Shown: positions 25,951 through 34,373 of the stretch, piece by piece
How the letters are laid out: each line of letters starts with the position of its first letter
Numbering within the stretch: the stretch's first letter is position 1
From: Phycisphaerales bacterium UBA5793
Lineage (GTDB): Bacteria > Planctomycetota > Phycisphaerae > Phycisphaerales > UBA5793
Length of the DNA: 64,000 nt
Reading direction: 5' to 3'
NCBI GenBank assembly: GCA_002418285.1
Contig: DIDT01000065.1
Location: 1 to 64,000 of the forward strand
Position numbers and translations under genes: made by a program
The notes under the pieces: model-generated
Told to the model about the DNA's origin: nothing
Seen by the model: only the letters and a program-made list of their open reading frames with translations
Databases searched by the model: none

Positions 25951-28341
25951 TTACCCGAAGACGCGGCCGCGAAGCGTCATGAGTTTTTCGATGCGCGGAT
26001 CATCGGGTTTGGCGGAGTGTTCGCGCCAAGTGTTGATGCAGTGATCAAACGTCCCACGGCTCAGCAACAGGCCGGCGGCGTTGGTGCGGCCTGAGCGCAG
26101 CGCGACGGCGTTGAGCAGCCGGCGCTCGCGGCGGGTGAGTTTCAATCCCGAGGCGATTGCGCGGTACGCCGGGCCGTGATGCTGTGCGTCATGGATGCTC
26201 CAGCGCAGGGTGAAGAGTGTGGCGGCGATCACGCCGGTGGCGGCCAGCGCCGGAGCAAGCCAGGACCAGTCGAGCCACGACCAGTTCGTCTGGCGATCGA
26301 GAAATGAACGGGAAATCTCGGATAGTCGGGTGGACGACTGCGCCAGCGTCGTCGGCAGGAGCGGCACGACGAGCAGGCGCGACAGCGCGCCGGTGGAGAT
26401 GCGAGGCGGAGCATCATGCAGCGCGCTTAATTCGGCGGGTTCAACATCTGTCGATTGTGTTGCCGCCCGTTCGATGACCGGCATCGCGCGGTGGGCCGTC
26501 ATCGCGGCCAGCAGGCGGCGGGCCGTTCGGCGGGCGCGATCGCGCACAGGTCGGCTCACGTCCTGCCTGGCCAGATCGGCGACGCGCGACGCGCACTGAG
26601 TCAGCGCCATGGCATCGGCAGCCCACAGTGCGCTGAGGCGATGCAGTGGGCGCGGATCTTTGAGCATGGCCTGAAGTCGAGCCGCGGCGTCATCGCGGTC
26701 GATGCGGGCGATTGCCGCGATCGCGTTGGCGCGCGGACGATTGTCTGGCGAATCGGTAATGGCCTCGAGGGTGGTGCGGTAAGACTCGACCAGCGGTGGC
26801 GAGAGGACTTCGATCGCGTTGGCGCGCGTGCGGACGTCGGCGTGCTGCAGACCAGCGACGACGGCGCTGCGCGAGGAATCGCTGTCGAGCAGCCCCAGAG
26901 CCTTGATGGCGGTGGCGGAGATGCGCACGTCGGCGCTGCGCGCCAGCGCGAGCAGTTCGAGTTCAACCTCGGCGAGCACCTGCAGATCGCCGGCGAGCCT
27001 GATGGCGCGCAGGCACGTCTCGCGCTGACGGGCGACGAGTCGTTTGCGGATCTCGGCGACGACCAGCTGCGGCTGTTCACGCATCATCAGCCGGGCGCGG
27101 AGGCGGTGTTCGACGCTCGGGCCATTGCCGGACCAGTGGGACCAGATCGATTCGAAGTCGGCCTTGTGCGAGTTGGCTGCGGCGATGACGCGCACGGTGC
27201 GATGCGGCGAACGGAGCAGACGACGCAGCAGGTCGGCTAAGCCATCGACACGGCGGCGGAGGCAGTGCATGAGCGCGAGGCGGACCAGACGTTCATCTTC
27301 ATCGAAACAGAACTGGGTGGCGATGGCGTCGGCGCGCGGATCGCTGAACGTCGTCAGGGCGCGGAACGCCGTCAATCGGGCGCGCGCCGAGCGGAAAGAC
27401 AACCCGTCTGCGAGGCGCATGAACCGCTGCTCATCGGGCATCGGCACGGCAAGAATCCACGCGGGCAACGCGGCCTGCGCCTGATCGTCCATCTCTAGAG
27501 CGACAGCCGAAGGCGGGGCGGCGGGCCGGCGCGGATCGAGACGCCGCAGTCGCGACGCCTGTTCGGGCAGGGTCAGCAAGTGGGCGCGCCCGCGGATCAT
27601 TGCGGCGAAATGCGGCGTCACCGCCAGACGGGCCACGTGTTCGAGCGCCTGCGTCCCGAGCGGCTCGATTCCCAGCCAGTTGAGCAGCAAGGGGGCGAGT
27701 TCGGCGTCGGGGAGGCGCTTCATGAAGCCGCGCAGGGCCATGTGCGTTGGATGGTCGCGATCACTCAGCCAGCGCTGGAGCGACGGACCAGGCGCCGGCA
27801 TCAGTCGCGCCGCGGCCACGAGCACTCCGGTCTGGCGGTGTCTGGGGAAACCGTCCAGCGCGAGCACGATCGACTCATCGAGGCGCTGGTCATCGACTTT
27901 GCGATCAGCCGCGGGGGCCGTTGAGTTGAGATGCACGAGCACGATGCGGTCAATCGCATCAGCCGCTGCGCGACAGACGAGCGGATCTGGGTGATGGAGG
28001 CTCTCCACTGCGTCCTCGAGGCCGTGAATCAGACCGAGGCGTCCGATCAGCTTGAGTGCATTGCGGCACTCGCGCGGCTGGGAAGCGCGTGCGGCCGAGC
28101 AGAGCGCGGCCGGAGTCCGAGCAGCAATTGCCGCGGTGCGAGATCGGGAGCCCTCGTCCAGATCGTGCCATCTTCGAATGAGGATCCCCAGCACGCCATC
28201 GCAAGGTCGCTCAACCAACGCGGCTGCAAGTGCCGGGCATTCGTCAACTTCGGCGTATTCGAGCGCATCAGCCAGCGCGGCGACTGCGGCGGCGTCATCC
28301 AGTCGGTTCACAAGGCGCAAACGGTGCTGGAGTGGCGGCAT
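25951..28341 (-). CDS. HEAT-repeat protein with membrane helix and conserved-looking C-terminal module
   Basis: 796 residues. Residues ~1-640 are Ala/Leu/Arg-rich helical pairs of the HEAT type (ALEYAEVDECPALAAALVER, VVAGLQHADVRTRANAIEVL, RLHRLSALWAADAMA), a scaffold for protein contacts. One strong membrane helix follows at ~700-725 (WLAPALAATGVIAATLFTL). The final ~70 residues (GLKLTRRERRLLNAVA ... LLLSRGTFDHCI ... RIEKLMTLRGRVFG) form a compact helical module. No signal peptide, so the HEAT part is probably cytoplasmic and tethered. Converges with the 25066 gene (15-base gap). Function not known. Confidence 0.7.
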   Translation of the reverse strand: MPPLQHRLRLVNRLDDAAAVAALADALEYAEVDECPALAAALVERPCDGVLGILIRRWHDLDEGSRSRTAAIAARTPAALCSAARASQPRECRNALKLIGRLGLIHGLEDAVESLHHPDPLVCRAAADAIDRIVLVHLNSTAPAADRKVDDQRLDESIVLALDGFPRHRQTGVLVAAARLMPAPGPSLQRWLSDRDHPTHMALRGFMKRLPDAELAPLLLNWLGIEPLGTQALEHVARLAVTPHFAAMIRGRAHLLTLPEQASRLRRLDPRRPAAPPSAVALEMDDQAQAALPAWILAVPMPDEQRFMRLADGLSFRSARARLTAFRALTTFSDPRADAIATQFCFDEDERLVRLALMHCLRRRVDGLADLLRRLLRSPHRTVRVIAAANSHKADFESIWSHWSGNGPSVEHRLRARLMMREQPQLVVAEIRKRLVARQRETCLRAIRLAGDLQVLAEVELELLALARSADVRISATAIKALGLLDSDSSRSAVVAGLQHADVRTRANAIEVLSPPLVESYRTTLEAITDSPDNRPRANAIAAIARIDRDDAAARLQAMLKDPRPLHRLSALWAADAMALTQCASRVADLARQDVSRPVRDRARRTARRLLAAMTAHRAMPVIERAATQSTDVEPAELSALHDAPPRISTGALSRLLVVPLLPTTLAQSSTRLSEISRSFLDRQTNWSWLDWSWLAPALAATGVIAATLFTLRWSIHDAQHHGPAYRAIASGLKLTRRERRLLNAVALRSGRTNAAGLLLSRGTFDHCINTWREHSAKPDDPRIEKLMTLRGRVFG

Positions 28342-28589
28342 GCGAGTCCCGTACGGCAGGTCTTTTCAGTGGGCGTCACCGGATCACCAAGGCCGCAAAA
28401 TGACGCCGATCCGGTGGTCCATCGGTCAACTGGCTGCAACCTCTGCAAGACTTGACGGTTGGCCTGAGTTGGCTAATCCTGCGAATCTCCAATGAAGCAA
28501 CCACCTAGACTGATGAAGTGGATGTTCGAAGGGGGAAAGTGGGAATCAGACCGGGGGAGAAAGGATTCTCCTCTCAGGAAGGAACCACA

Positions 28590-29156
28590 ATGAGCACACT
28601 GTCACCGCGCGCGCTGGCGTCGTTACAGGCCTACCGGCTCATGCTCTTCTCCCGCGCTGTTCATCCCGAGTTCTTCGAGATTCGCAAGCGGCGGTCAAGC
28701 CACAACCGGCAATACGAACTGGACACCTGGCTGGCGCGCGGGGCGCATGTCATCACCTTCAGCCATGAAGGCGAGAATATCGTCGAGGTGCTCACCCCCA
28801 GCGAGCAGGCGGTCCCCCCTCGGGGCGTTGTTGAATCCATCCCCTGCGCCGGCGAGCGCGAACACGAGTCGCGCTTTGGCGGGCGGCTGAACTACATCAC
28901 CAGCGTTCAGACCGAGATCGTCTCGGACAATCTCTATCGCGCCACCCTGCGGGAGATGCACGAGCACGCCGTCGAGAACAGTTCGCTGATGCACCGCTGG
29001 CGCGAAGATGACAGCCGCATGGACAGCCTCTCCGTGCTGGATGTGCAGTGCTACCCGTGCGAGGTGCATGCTCAGTCCTGGCATCTGGATGCCGGCTGCG
29101 GATTGGTGTTGCGCTCGCAGGCCATCTTCGAGGTTCTCGCGAAGAAGGAAGAGTGA
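28590..29156 (+). CDS. Conserved-looking protein of unknown function (188 residues)
   Basis: ATG 28590 is preceded by AGGAAGGA at good spacing. The product (MSTLSPRALASLQAYRLMLF...) has no signal peptide or membrane helix. It contains RKRRSSHNRQYELDTW, VITFSHEGENIVEVL, and a His/Glu-rich stretch TLREMHEHAVENSSLMHRW. The Glu-Cys-rich middle and even hydrophobic pattern suggest a small cytoplasmic beta/alpha protein, possibly a DUF2617-type family, but I cannot assign it. It precedes the ileS leader in the same direction with its own end repeat at 29153. Confidence 0.6.
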   Translation: MSTLSPRALASLQAYRLMLFSRAVHPEFFEIRKRRSSHNRQYELDTWLARGAHVITFSHEGENIVEVLTPSEQAVPPRGVVESIPCAGEREHESRFGGRLNYITSVQTEIVSDNLYRATLREMHEHAVENSSLMHRWREDDSRMDSLSVLDVQCYPCEVHAQSWHLDAGCGLVLRSQAIFEVLAKKEE

Positions 29157-29180
29157 AGCGAAAGCGCAAGCGGTCTCCCG
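29153..29180. repeat. Short intergenic repeat, copy b
   Basis: GTGAAGCGAAAGCGCAAGCG plus GTCTCCCG, partner of 7348-7375. It overlaps the stop codon of the preceding gene. Confidence 0.45.
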
Positions 29181-29226
29181 GGTGGGTCGGACGGATCGGA
29201 CGCCCCTTGGTGGCGCTGTTGGAGAC

Positions 29227-29254
29227 TTGATCCTTTTGGGCCGATGAATACACT
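29227..29254 (+). promoter_or_regulatory. Probable promoter of the ileS leader
   Basis: TTGATC (29227-29232), 16-base spacer, TACACT (29249-29254). Transcription would start near 29261, only about 3 bases before the ATG of the leader peptide, which explains why that ATG has no Shine-Dalgarno sequence. Confidence 0.55.
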
Positions 29255-29263
29255 CGACCGACC

Positions 29264-29320
29264 ATGAAGCCTCTGACAGCCGCCATTTCGATTCGCATCG
29301 GCATTACCACGCCCCACTGA
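29264..29320 (+). CDS. Putative ileS leader peptide (Ile-rich, 18 residues)
   Basis: The frame reads MKPLTAAISIRIGITTPH then TGA. Four of residues 8-14 are isoleucine (ATT, ATT, ATC, ATT), directly upstream of the isoleucyl-tRNA synthetase gene. There is no Shine-Dalgarno site; the ATG sits almost at the predicted transcription start, so it would be translated as a leaderless start. A 7-codon frame (ATG 29244) ends on it by an ATGA overlap, but would lie upstream of that transcription start. The obvious reading is a ribosome-stalling sensor for charged tRNA-Ile. Small size means the call rests on codon content and context. Confidence 0.5.
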   Translation: MKPLTAAISIRIGITTPH

Positions 29321-29393
29321 GGCGATCTGGAATCGGCGCGGCTCCTTCGAGCACCACGAACAACCGATTTCGGGCCCCGCCTCTGGTGGGGCC
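29311..29393 (+). promoter_or_regulatory. Putative attenuator: mutually exclusive hairpins upstream of ileS
   Basis: Hairpin 1: GGCCCCGCC (29373-29381) with GGTGGGGCC (29385-29393), 9 bp with one G-U. Alternative: GCCCCAC (29311-29317, the last codons of the leader peptide) pairs perfectly with GTGGGGC (29386-29392), which would block hairpin 1. AATCGG (29331-29336) can also pair with CCGATT (29364-29369). The run after hairpin 1 (TGTTGCGTTG) is only partly T-rich, so it may act with Rho or a later structure. Confidence 0.45.
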
Positions 29394-29430
29394 TGTTGCG
29401 TTGCACCGGTAGACTTGCACCCAACGAGTT

Positions 29431-29452
29431 GACCGACCACGGTCGCTTTTTT
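29431..29452 (+). terminator. Short hairpin with T6 tract just before ileS
   Basis: GACCG (29431-29435), loop ACCA, CGGTC (29440-29444), GC, then TTTTTT (29447-29452), ending 14 bases before the ileS ATG. The stem is short, but the T-run is unusual in this GC-rich DNA; possible terminator of the attenuation system. Confidence 0.4.
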
Positions 29453-29466
29453 CGAGAGATCCAGCC

Positions 29467-32412
29467 ATGAGTAACGAATCCCCCACCCCCGCCACCCCCA
29501 CCCAGGGCGACAAGCCGTCGTATAAGCAGACACTCAATCTGCCCAAGACGGCCTTCCCGATGCGGGCCAACCTCGTCCAGAACGAACCTGCCAGCATGAA
29601 GCGGTGGGACAGCATGCACCTGTACGACGACCTGCGGCGGCTCTCCAAGGACGAGAGCAGGGACATGTGGGCCTTCCACGATGGTCCCCCTTACGCCAAC
29701 GGCTCGATCCACCTCGGCCACCTGCTCAACAAGGTGCTCAAGGACTTCGTCGTCCGCACCCGCACCATGCAGGGGCGCGATGTGCCCTACGTACCGGGTT
29801 GGGACTGCCACGGCCTGCCCATCGAGCACAAGGTGATGACCGAACTCGTCGAGTCGGGCAAGGCGGCCAAGCTGGAGACGCTCAGCGATGACGATCGGCG
29901 CATGGCGGTGCGGCGCGAGTGCCGCAAGTATGCCGAGAAGTACATCAAGCTGCAGACGGGGCAGATGAAGCAACTGCTCACCGTCGCGGACTACGACCAT
30001 CCCTATCTGACGATGCAGCCCGAGTATGAGGCGGCGACGCTTGAGGTCTTTGCCGATCTCGTGGAGCATGGGCTGGTGTACCGCGCACTCAAGCCGGTGC
30101 ACTGGTCGATCGCCAACCAGACGGCGCTGGCCGAGGCGGAACTCGAGTATTATGACCGGCAGGATCTGTCGGTGTACGTGTGGTTTGAAGTCGAGGACGT
30201 CGCTGGATTGCTCAAGGCCTTCGGACTCGCGGGCAAGGACCCCAAGGAGTTCGCCGATCTCAAACCGTCGCTGATGATCTGGACGACGACGCCCTGGACG
30301 CTGCCGGCAAATCTCGCGGTCGCGGTGCATCCGCGGTACGAATACGTGCTGGCCATGATGGGCGGCCGGCCGACGGTAATCGCGGCAGAGTTGTGGCCGA
30401 AGGTCAAGGCGCTGCGCGAAAAAGCCGGCGGCGCACACGGCGCGGCTGAACTGGGTCGCTGCAAAGGTGCGGATCTCCTCGGACTCACCTATCGCCATGC
30501 GTTCTGCGAGCGCGTGTCGCCGGTTGTTGCGGCGGAGTACGTCACGCTTGAAGACGGCACAGGGCTCGTGCATACGGCGCCTGGGCACGGAGCCGAGGAC
30601 TTCCAGACAGGGCAGGCCAACGGCCTGGAGACCTATTGCCCGGTGCGCGCCGATGGCACCTATGACGACACCGTGCCGGACTGGCTGGCCAGCATGGACA
30701 TCTGGAAAGCGAACGACGTCATCGCCAAACGCCTTGAAGACGATGGCGCGATGTACTTCTCGCACACGTTCACGCACTCGTATCCGCACGACTGGCGCGG
30801 CAAGAGCCCGGTGATCTTCCGGGCGACGGAGCAGTGGTTCGCGAGTGTGGATCAGCCGCGCGACGGCAAGGCCGACCTGCGCACGCTGGCGTTGGAGCAG
30901 ACGCGCGACGACGTGAAATTCTACCCCGAGTGGGGTCGCAACCGCATGCGCGGCATGCTCGAATCGCGGCCGGACTGGTGCCTCAGCCGCCAGCGCGCGT
31001 GGGGCCTGCCGATCCCGGCGTTTTTCGACGACGAGGGCCGATACCTGCTTACGAAGCGCACGGTGCTGTGCGTGATGGAAAAGGTCCGGGCCAAGGGTAG
31101 CGATGCATGGTTCACCATGACTCCGGAGCAATTGCTCGAAGGGTATGACCCGGTCAGCGATCCGAACACCACTGGCTTCACGCGCGAGTCGCTCGCAAGA
31201 CTGCATAAGAGCAGCGACATCTTCGACGTGTGGTGGGAGTCGGGTTGTTCGTGGCACGCGGTGATGGACCAGCGCGGACAGTCGGATCTTAAGAACGGCA
31301 CACCCGTCGAACTCTACCTCGAAGGTTCGGATCAGCATCGCGGCTGGTTCCAGGTTTCGTTGCTTACGGCGCTGGGCGCCACGGGTCGCGCGCCCTTCAA
31401 GGCGCTGCTCACGCACGGCTTCACCGTCGACAAGGACGGCAAGAAGATGAGCAAGAGCCTGGGCAACACGATCGAGGTTGAAGACCTGCTCAAGAAGTAC
31501 GGCGCCGATGTCTGCCGCTGGTGGGTCGCGTCGATCAACTTTGAAGGCGACATCAAGGTGGACTTCTCGCTCTTCGACGTCGCCGGCGAGTCGTATCGCA
31601 AGGTGCGCAACACGCTGCGCTTCCTGCTGAGTAACCTCGACGACTACACGCCCGGCGACTCGCGCGAGACCATGCCGGCCACGAGCCTGGACGCGTGGGT
31701 GCTCGGCGAATACAACCGCGTGTCGCAGAAGGTGCGCGCGGCGTACGACCGATACGACTTTCGCGCAGCGAACAACGCGCTGTATGACTTCTGCAATGAA
31801 ACGCTCAGTGCGGTCTACCTGGCCGCGACGAAGGACCGCTTGTATTGCGATCGGCCCGACAGCGTGCGTCGGCGGCGGACGCAACGCGCGATGTGGGAGT
31901 TGTGCGACGGACTGTGCAAACTGCTCGCGCCCATTCTGCCGCACACCGCCGATGAGGCGTATCGCTCGCTGCACAAGGTTGATTCGAAGGACACCTCACG
32001 CTGCGTGCAGTTGATGACCTATGTTGAATCGTTGGGCGCAACGGTCGATGCACAGTGGCCACAGGTCATGAAAGCTCGCGAAGCAGCACAACAGACGCTC
32101 GAACAGGCGCGGGCCGCTGAAGTGGTCGACAACCCGCTTGATGCCGAAGTGCACGTGGAGGATGCGGATGGCGCGCTGGCCGCGTTTGGGAAGCGGTTTG
32201 CGTCCGAACATGGCAGCGCGTTCGAGACCGAGTTCGCCGACCTGCTGGGAGTGAGTCGGGTGAAGTTCGTCGGAGCCGGCGCCGCGCGCGTCGTTTCACT
32301 GGCCGATGAGCCGCGCTGCGAGCGCAGTTGGAAGCGAGATGGCACGGTCAAGCAGCGCCGCGATGGCGGCTGGCTCACCGATCGCGATGCGGAAGCGGTC
32401 GGAGTGGCGTAG
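29467..32412 (+). CDS. ileS: Isoleucyl-tRNA synthetase
   Basis: 981 residues; charges tRNA-Ile in the cytoplasm. Class I signatures: HLGH at ~83-86 within PPYANGSIHLGHLLNK, and KMSKS at ~661-665. The editing domain shows WTTTPWTLPANLAVAVH and LVHTAPGHGAEDF; GLPIEHKV and the WWESGCSWHAV region are also normal. The C-terminal zinc finger of the E. coli type is degenerate: CERSWKRDGTV ... LTDRDAEAV keeps the spacing and flanking residues but only one of four cysteines. It is preceded by the Ile-rich leader. Confidence 0.97.
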   Translation: MSNESPTPATPTQGDKPSYKQTLNLPKTAFPMRANLVQNEPASMKRWDSMHLYDDLRRLSKDESRDMWAFHDGPPYANGSIHLGHLLNKVLKDFVVRTRTMQGRDVPYVPGWDCHGLPIEHKVMTELVESGKAAKLETLSDDDRRMAVRRECRKYAEKYIKLQTGQMKQLLTVADYDHPYLTMQPEYEAATLEVFADLVEHGLVYRALKPVHWSIANQTALAEAELEYYDRQDLSVYVWFEVEDVAGLLKAFGLAGKDPKEFADLKPSLMIWTTTPWTLPANLAVAVHPRYEYVLAMMGGRPTVIAAELWPKVKALREKAGGAHGAAELGRCKGADLLGLTYRHAFCERVSPVVAAEYVTLEDGTGLVHTAPGHGAEDFQTGQANGLETYCPVRADGTYDDTVPDWLASMDIWKANDVIAKRLEDDGAMYFSHTFTHSYPHDWRGKSPVIFRATEQWFASVDQPRDGKADLRTLALEQTRDDVKFYPEWGRNRMRGMLESRPDWCLSRQRAWGLPIPAFFDDEGRYLLTKRTVLCVMEKVRAKGSDAWFTMTPEQLLEGYDPVSDPNTTGFTRESLARLHKSSDIFDVWWESGCSWHAVMDQRGQSDLKNGTPVELYLEGSDQHRGWFQVSLLTALGATGRAPFKALLTHGFTVDKDGKKMSKSLGNTIEVEDLLKKYGADVCRWWVASINFEGDIKVDFSLFDVAGESYRKVRNTLRFLLSNLDDYTPGDSRETMPATSLDAWVLGEYNRVSQKVRAAYDRYDFRAANNALYDFCNETLSAVYLAATKDRLYCDRPDSVRRRRTQRAMWELCDGLCKLLAPILPHTADEAYRSLHKVDSKDTSRCVQLMTYVESLGATVDAQWPQVMKAREAAQQTLEQARAAEVVDNPLDAEVHVEDADGALAAFGKRFASEHGSAFETEFADLLGVSRVKFVGAGAARVVSLADEPRCERSWKRDGTVKQRRDGGWLTDRDAEAVGVA

Positions 32413-32443
32413 GTTGGTTTGGAAGGACGCACGTTCAATTGTC

Positions 32444-32469
32444 TGGCGGCGACGCATGCGTCGCCGCCA
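32444..32469. repeat. Perfect 26-bp palindrome between convergent genes
   Basis: TGGCGGCGACGCA is followed directly by its reverse complement, with extra flanking pairs (TTGT/ACAA). It lies between ileS (+) and the LOG gene (-). It may act as a two-way terminator, although no loop or T-run is present, or be a repeat element. Confidence 0.6.
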
Positions 32470-32528
32470 AACAACTGAGCATATGTTACCGCCCATCGAT
32501 GTGCGCTGCATGATTGCAACACGAACCG

Positions 32529-33341
32529 TCAACGTTCACCCAGGAACCAGCGTTTCTTGACGGGTTCCTCGTAGGTCAATCCAAAGCGATCCATGGCGCA
32601 CTGGCGCACGCAGTGCGCCGCTTCTTCAGGATCGTCGGTAAGGATCACGCGCGTCGCATCTTCCGGGTTGATGGTCTTCTCGGGGATCATGCGGTTGCGC
32701 ACAAACTCGATGAGCGGCTGCCAGTAGTCCAGCCCCATGAGCACCAACGGAAAATCGAGAATCTTGCCGGTCTGGATGAGCGTGGCCGTTTCGAAGATCT
32801 CGTCCATCGTGCCAAAGCCACCGGGCATCGCGACAAATGCGTAGGAGTATTTTACGAGCATCACCTTGCGCACAAAGAAGTAGCGAAAGGTGACAAAATC
32901 ATCGACGTAGGGGTTGGGCTCCTGTTCGACGGGAAGAACGATGTTGCACCCCACGGACCGACCGCCGACGTCCCTGGCGCCGCGGTTGGCGGCTTCCATG
33001 ACGCCCGGTCCGCCGCCCGTCATGATCGTGAAGCCGTGTCTGGCAATCTGCCCGGACACTTCGCGGGCCAGTCTGTAGTATCGATGGTCTTCCTCGAAGC
33101 GGGCGGATCCGAAAACGGTGACGCAAGGGCCGATGAAGTGGAGCTTGCGAAAGCCGCGCACGAATTCAGCCATGATGCGCATGAGTCGGAAGAACTCCGT
33201 GGTTCGTGCCTGCGGGCCGTGCAGGAATCGGACCTGCTCCTCGGAGCCTGGCGCGTGCCCCCAGATATCTCCATCCGGCGAGGTTGGTGCGGAAGAGGTC
33301 TTCGGCGCTGCGGGTCGATCGGTGTGCAGAGACTCAGCCAT
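32529..33341 (-). CDS. LOG family protein (putative nucleoside-5'-monophosphate phosphoribohydrolase)
   Basis: 270 residues. The Rossmann-like core has GPCVTVFGSARF, MTGGGPGVMEAANRGA (the GGGxGxM motif) and MPGGFGTMDEIFE (the PGGxGTxxE motif), diagnostic of the LOG / former 'lysine decarboxylase' family. Known members release a base from nucleoside monophosphates (cytokinin activation in plants, IMP/AMP hydrolysis in bacteria). An N-terminal ~80-residue extension contains HGPQARTTEFFRLMRIMAEF, as in the larger bacterial LOG proteins. It is divergent from hutG. Confidence 0.88.
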   Translation of the reverse strand: MAESLHTDRPAAPKTSSAPTSPDGDIWGHAPGSEEQVRFLHGPQARTTEFFRLMRIMAEFVRGFRKLHFIGPCVTVFGSARFEEDHRYYRLAREVSGQIARHGFTIMTGGGPGVMEAANRGARDVGGRSVGCNIVLPVEQEPNPYVDDFVTFRYFFVRKVMLVKYSYAFVAMPGGFGTMDEIFETATLIQTGKILDFPLVLMGLDYWQPLIEFVRNRMIPEKTINPEDATRVILTDDPEEAAHCVRQCAMDRFGLTYEEPVKKRWFLGER

Positions 33342-33422
33342 GGCAGCAGGTTAGCCGCAAACAGGGTGATCTTCCGCGCCCGCGGACCTTGACGCGATGG
33401 GCCATGTCGTCAAGATAAGCGC

Positions 33423-34373
33423 ATGGTCGTCCCGCACACCACGGCGTTCGACTGGTCGAAGCTGCACCCGGCCGAGGGTCGACTGGGGCGGGCGCTTCGC
33501 GCCTCGCCCGATGGTTGCCGCATTGCGCTACTGGGCCTCCCTGATGACACGGGCGTGTCCCTCAACGGCGGGCGAGACGGAGCGCGACAGGGTCCGCGAG
33601 CGTTTCGCGAAGCCATGGCGCGATACGGCACGGCGCATGATGCCGTCTCGCACAACGATCTGTCCGAACTGGGCGTCTTCGACGCCGGAGATGTCGAACC
33701 TGCCGGTGACGAGATTCATCGCACGCACATACGCGTCAGCGAAGCCGTCGATGCGATTCTCCAGCGCGGAATGCTGCCGGTGTGCATCGGCGGCGGGCAC
33801 GATCTGACCTATCCCGGCGTGGCGGCGCTGTATCGACAATTGCGCCGAGCCGGCAGCACGCTTGGCGGATTGAACATCGACCCGCATCTGGATGTGCGCG
33901 AGCGCGTCGGCTCGGGGATGTCGTTTCGGCGCATCCTTGAAGACGGCGAGGGGGTGGTTGATCCCAGGCTGTTCGCGACGATCGGGTTGGGCGCGTTCAG
34001 CAACGAACCGCGCCACATTAACTGGTTGCGCGAGCGCGGCTCGACGATGCTGATCTTCGATGGCGATCAGCACCAATTGCTCGAGCGATTCATGGATGTG
34101 CTTGATCAACTGCGGGCCGCACCGAACCTGTTCGCCAGCTTCGATCTGGATGTGCTCGACGCCTCGGTCGCACCGGGCGTGAGCGCGCTCAACCCGATGG
34201 GGCTGATGCCGGTGACGGCTTCGCTCATCTGTCGGGCGCTGGGGCGCATGGCCAATCTGCGCTACTTTGACCTCATGGAACTCAGTCCGCCGCACGATGT
34301 GCAGGGACGGACGGCGCGGCTGGCAGTGCACCTCCTGCTGCACTTGCTCGCGGGCGTGGCGGAGCGGTCATGA
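33423..34373 (+). CDS. hutG: Formimidoylglutamase-like arginase family hydrolase
   Basis: 316 residues with the ureohydrolase metal motifs: GGGHD (~126-130), NIDPHLDVRE (~155), SFDLDVLDASVAPGVSA (~240). Arginase-family enzymes hydrolyse guanidino or formimino groups with two Mn ions. The gene overlaps hutI by four bases (ATGA), so formimidoylglutamate, the product of the next steps of histidine breakdown, is the likely substrate; agmatine or arginine are less likely. Confidence 0.82.
   Translation: MVVPHTTAFDWSKLHPAEGRLGRALRASPDGCRIALLGLPDDTGVSLNGGRDGARQGPRAFREAMARYGTAHDAVSHNDLSELGVFDAGDVEPAGDEIHRTHIRVSEAVDAILQRGMLPVCIGGGHDLTYPGVAALYRQLRRAGSTLGGLNIDPHLDVRERVGSGMSFRRILEDGEGVVDPRLFATIGLGAFSNEPRHINWLRERGSTMLIFDGDQHQLLERFMDVLDQLRAAPNLFASFDLDVLDASVAPGVSALNPMGLMPVTASLICRALGRMANLRYFDLMELSPPHDVQGRTARLAVHLLLHLLAGVAERS

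Noticed and set aside
29321..29452. T-box riboswitch in front of ileS
   Set aside because: No T-box core sequence (AGGGTGG-N-ACCGCG type) or specifier-loop layout was found; the leader peptide explanation fits better.
28897..31974. Very long minus-strand open frame (over 1000 codons) opposite ileS
   Set aside because: It is the antisense shadow of ileS; the product is Arg/His/Ala-rich with no motif, as expected from high-GC codon bias.
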